A stretch of DNA of 64,000 nucleotides, from positions 1,379,001 through 1,443,000 of the forward strand of contig NZ_LN831776.1 in NCBI RefSeq assembly GCF_000981585.1, written 5' to 3'. The stretch's first letter is position 1. Every line of letters begins with the position of its first letter. The DNA comes from Paenibacillus riograndensis SBR5 (GTDB lineage: Bacteria > Bacillota > Bacilli > Paenibacillales > Paenibacillaceae). Both the position numbers and the translations under genes were made by a program. Of the stretch, positions 63,022 through 64,000 are shown one piece after another. The notes beneath the pieces are model-generated. The model was not told the DNA's origin. It worked only from the letters and a program-made list of their open reading frames with translations, and made no database searches.

Positions 63022-63815
63022 GAAACTTCCTTCAGGCCGAGATTTATTTTCTGCGGAAAGATGCGGCGTTTAAGAGCATTACCGTGCTGTTCGCGCTCGC
63101 CAGCCTTGGACTGGCGGTGTTTCTTGGAAGCAAGGGGGGCTATGCTCTAGACAGTCCTGCTCAGCCCATGCGGATTGCATCGTCCTTTTCCTTGTTCCTC
63201 TATCTGGTCATTCCGATGTTCGCATGTTTTTTTATCACAGAGGGGTTCGAGCATGGCTCGGTGCAGAATATAATCGCTTCAGGGTTGAGCAGAGCAGGAT
63301 ATTTTCTGGGGAAATACCTGCTGGGGATGCTGGTGATTCTGTGGTGGCTGCTGGAGTTTTACGGAGGTTTTCTGATCGTGTCTCTGTCTGCGGCGCTGAT
63401 CACCGGCTCTCCCGTTGGTCATGAGACAACAATTGAAGATCTGACAGCCTCTGTGCGGGTTTTCGGGTTAAACCTCCTGTATCTGGCTGCTTATTCCGCT
63501 GTTGTGATGATGCTGGGAGTCATGATCCGCAAGGCGGCTTCCGCCATAGTGGCGGCTTTTTTCTTTGTATTTGGTAATTTTCTGCTTACAGGTTACCTTC
63601 AGGGAACGTCTTCGGCGTTTCTGCGGCTGCTGTCCGACCATGCGCTGATGACGCAGATTATGAAATTTTCCGGGATGTACGTGGAGCACTCGAAGGTTAT
63701 TCTGCTGTCAGGTACAAGTGACTACGTCCGGGCGGTGCTTATTCCGGCTATTATAATCATAGTTTGTCTGACAGCTGCCCTGCTTTCTTTGGAAAAAAGA
63801 GATATTCATATATAA
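63018..63815 (+). CDS. ABC transporter permease (ABC-2 type)
   Basis: A 265-residue membrane protein with six helices, starting RNFLQAEIYFLRKDAAFKSI. The ATG overlaps the ATPase stop (ATGA), and the two clearly form one transporter. The substrate is unknown. msrA follows 30 bp later with its own GAGGAGG site. Confidence 0.88.
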   Translation: MRNFLQAEIYFLRKDAAFKSITVLFALASLGLAVFLGSKGGYALDSPAQPMRIASSFSLFLYLVIPMFACFFITEGFEHGSVQNIIASGLSRAGYFLGKYLLGMLVILWWLLEFYGGFLIVSLSAALITGSPVGHETTIEDLTASVRVFGLNLLYLAAYSAVVMMLGVMIRKAASAIVAAFFFVFGNFLLTGYLQGTSSAFLRLLSDHALMTQIMKFSGMYVEHSKVILLSGTSDYVRAVLIPAIIIIVCLTAALLSLEKRDIHI

Positions 63816-63845
63816 TAGGGACAATTCACAGAGGAGGTGTTCCGG

Positions 63846-64000
63846 TTGAACGAAAAGAACAGAACGGAGCTCGCCACCTTTGCGGGCGGCTGCTTTTGGT
63901 GTATGGTCAAGCCTTTTGACGAGCTGCCGGGAATTGTCTCTGTGGTATCCGGGTATACGGGCGGCCATACGGAGAATCCGACCTACGAGGAAGTGGGGAC
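63846..64000 (+). CDS. msrA: Peptide-methionine (S)-S-oxide reductase, 5' part
   Basis: The first about 51 residues of MsrA, which repairs oxidised methionine. The catalytic cysteine is in [12 protein letters not shown] (GCFWC motif), followed by [16 protein letters not shown], typical of MsrA. TTG start with GAGGAGGTG upstream. The gene is cut by the right edge of the window. Confidence 0.92.
   Translation, partial: MNEKNRTELATFAGGCFWCMVKPFDELPGIVSVVSGYTGGHTENPTYEEVG

Overview
The window looks like a chromosomal segment of a spore-forming, low-to-mid GC Bacillota, most probably a Paenibacillus. The reasons are strong AGGAGG-type ribosome binding sites with frequent TTG/GTG starts, an SspH-type spore protein, a SleB-type cell-wall hydrolase, tandem T-box leaders, a CIRCE-controlled groESL operon, a secreted S-layer-anchored mannanase, a bacterial NHEJ locus, and the tsaE-tsaB-rimI-tsaD ... 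ydiF ... moaC ... tatA-tatC ... groES-groEL order known from Bacillus subtilis. The genus call is inference; no rRNA or tRNA gene was found to anchor it.

Layout. 1-3 kb: end of a peptide ABC importer (binding protein, two permeases). 3-7.6 kb: molybdate uptake (modA-modB, no modC), an ECF sigma operon with membrane proteins and a lipoprotein, and an excisionase-HTH/periplasmic-binding-domain regulator that probably senses molybdate. 7.7-15.5 kb: polysaccharide deacetylase, dGTPase, a 1415-residue SLH/GH26/CBM mannanase preceded by a cre-like site, and a DHFR-like reductase. 15.5-17.3 kb: a gene-poor island of short repeats with a decayed IS200 transposase and a 51-bp hairpin array. 17.3-25 kb: hydroxyacid dehydrogenase, ThpR, SleB-like hydrolase, glycolipid glycosyltransferase, and a TetR/YhgE pair sharing an operator. 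25-32 kb: glutamate synthase large subunit alone, then an ABC exporter behind a 120-nt highly paired element. 32-36.5 kb: bactofilin, M23 peptidase, cardiolipin synthase, YitT protein. 36.6-43 kb: NHEJ genes (LigD polymerase, ligase and Ku as separate proteins) flanking an ECF sigma/anti-sigma pair, then two small proteins. 43-57.5 kb: a second copy of the intergenic repeat, a solitary CRISPR-like repeat, the t6A genes, leuA behind two leucine T-boxes, a DnaA-box cluster, an ABC-F protein, folate/MoCo/Tat genes and groESL. 57.7-64 kb: ammonium transporter with an unknown coiled-coil partner, a LytTR two-component system divergent from an ABC transporter, and the start of msrA.

Functional links. 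Molybdenum recurs (modAB, its regulator, moaC, moaB), as does the Tat export pathway often used by molybdoenzymes. Nitrogen assimilation is represented by gltB and amt. Envelope functions dominate elsewhere (deacetylase, M23 and SleB hydrolases, bactofilin, cardiolipin synthase, glycolipid transferase, two ECF systems).

The signals most worth following are non-coding: a DnaA-box cluster far from any dnaA gene, a lone type I-C-like CRISPR repeat, a two-module dispersed repeat whose hairpin keeps pairing through wobble changes, the GAAA-loop hairpin array, the 120-nt element before the ABC exporter, phased 10-bp repeats before modA, and tandem leucine T-boxes.
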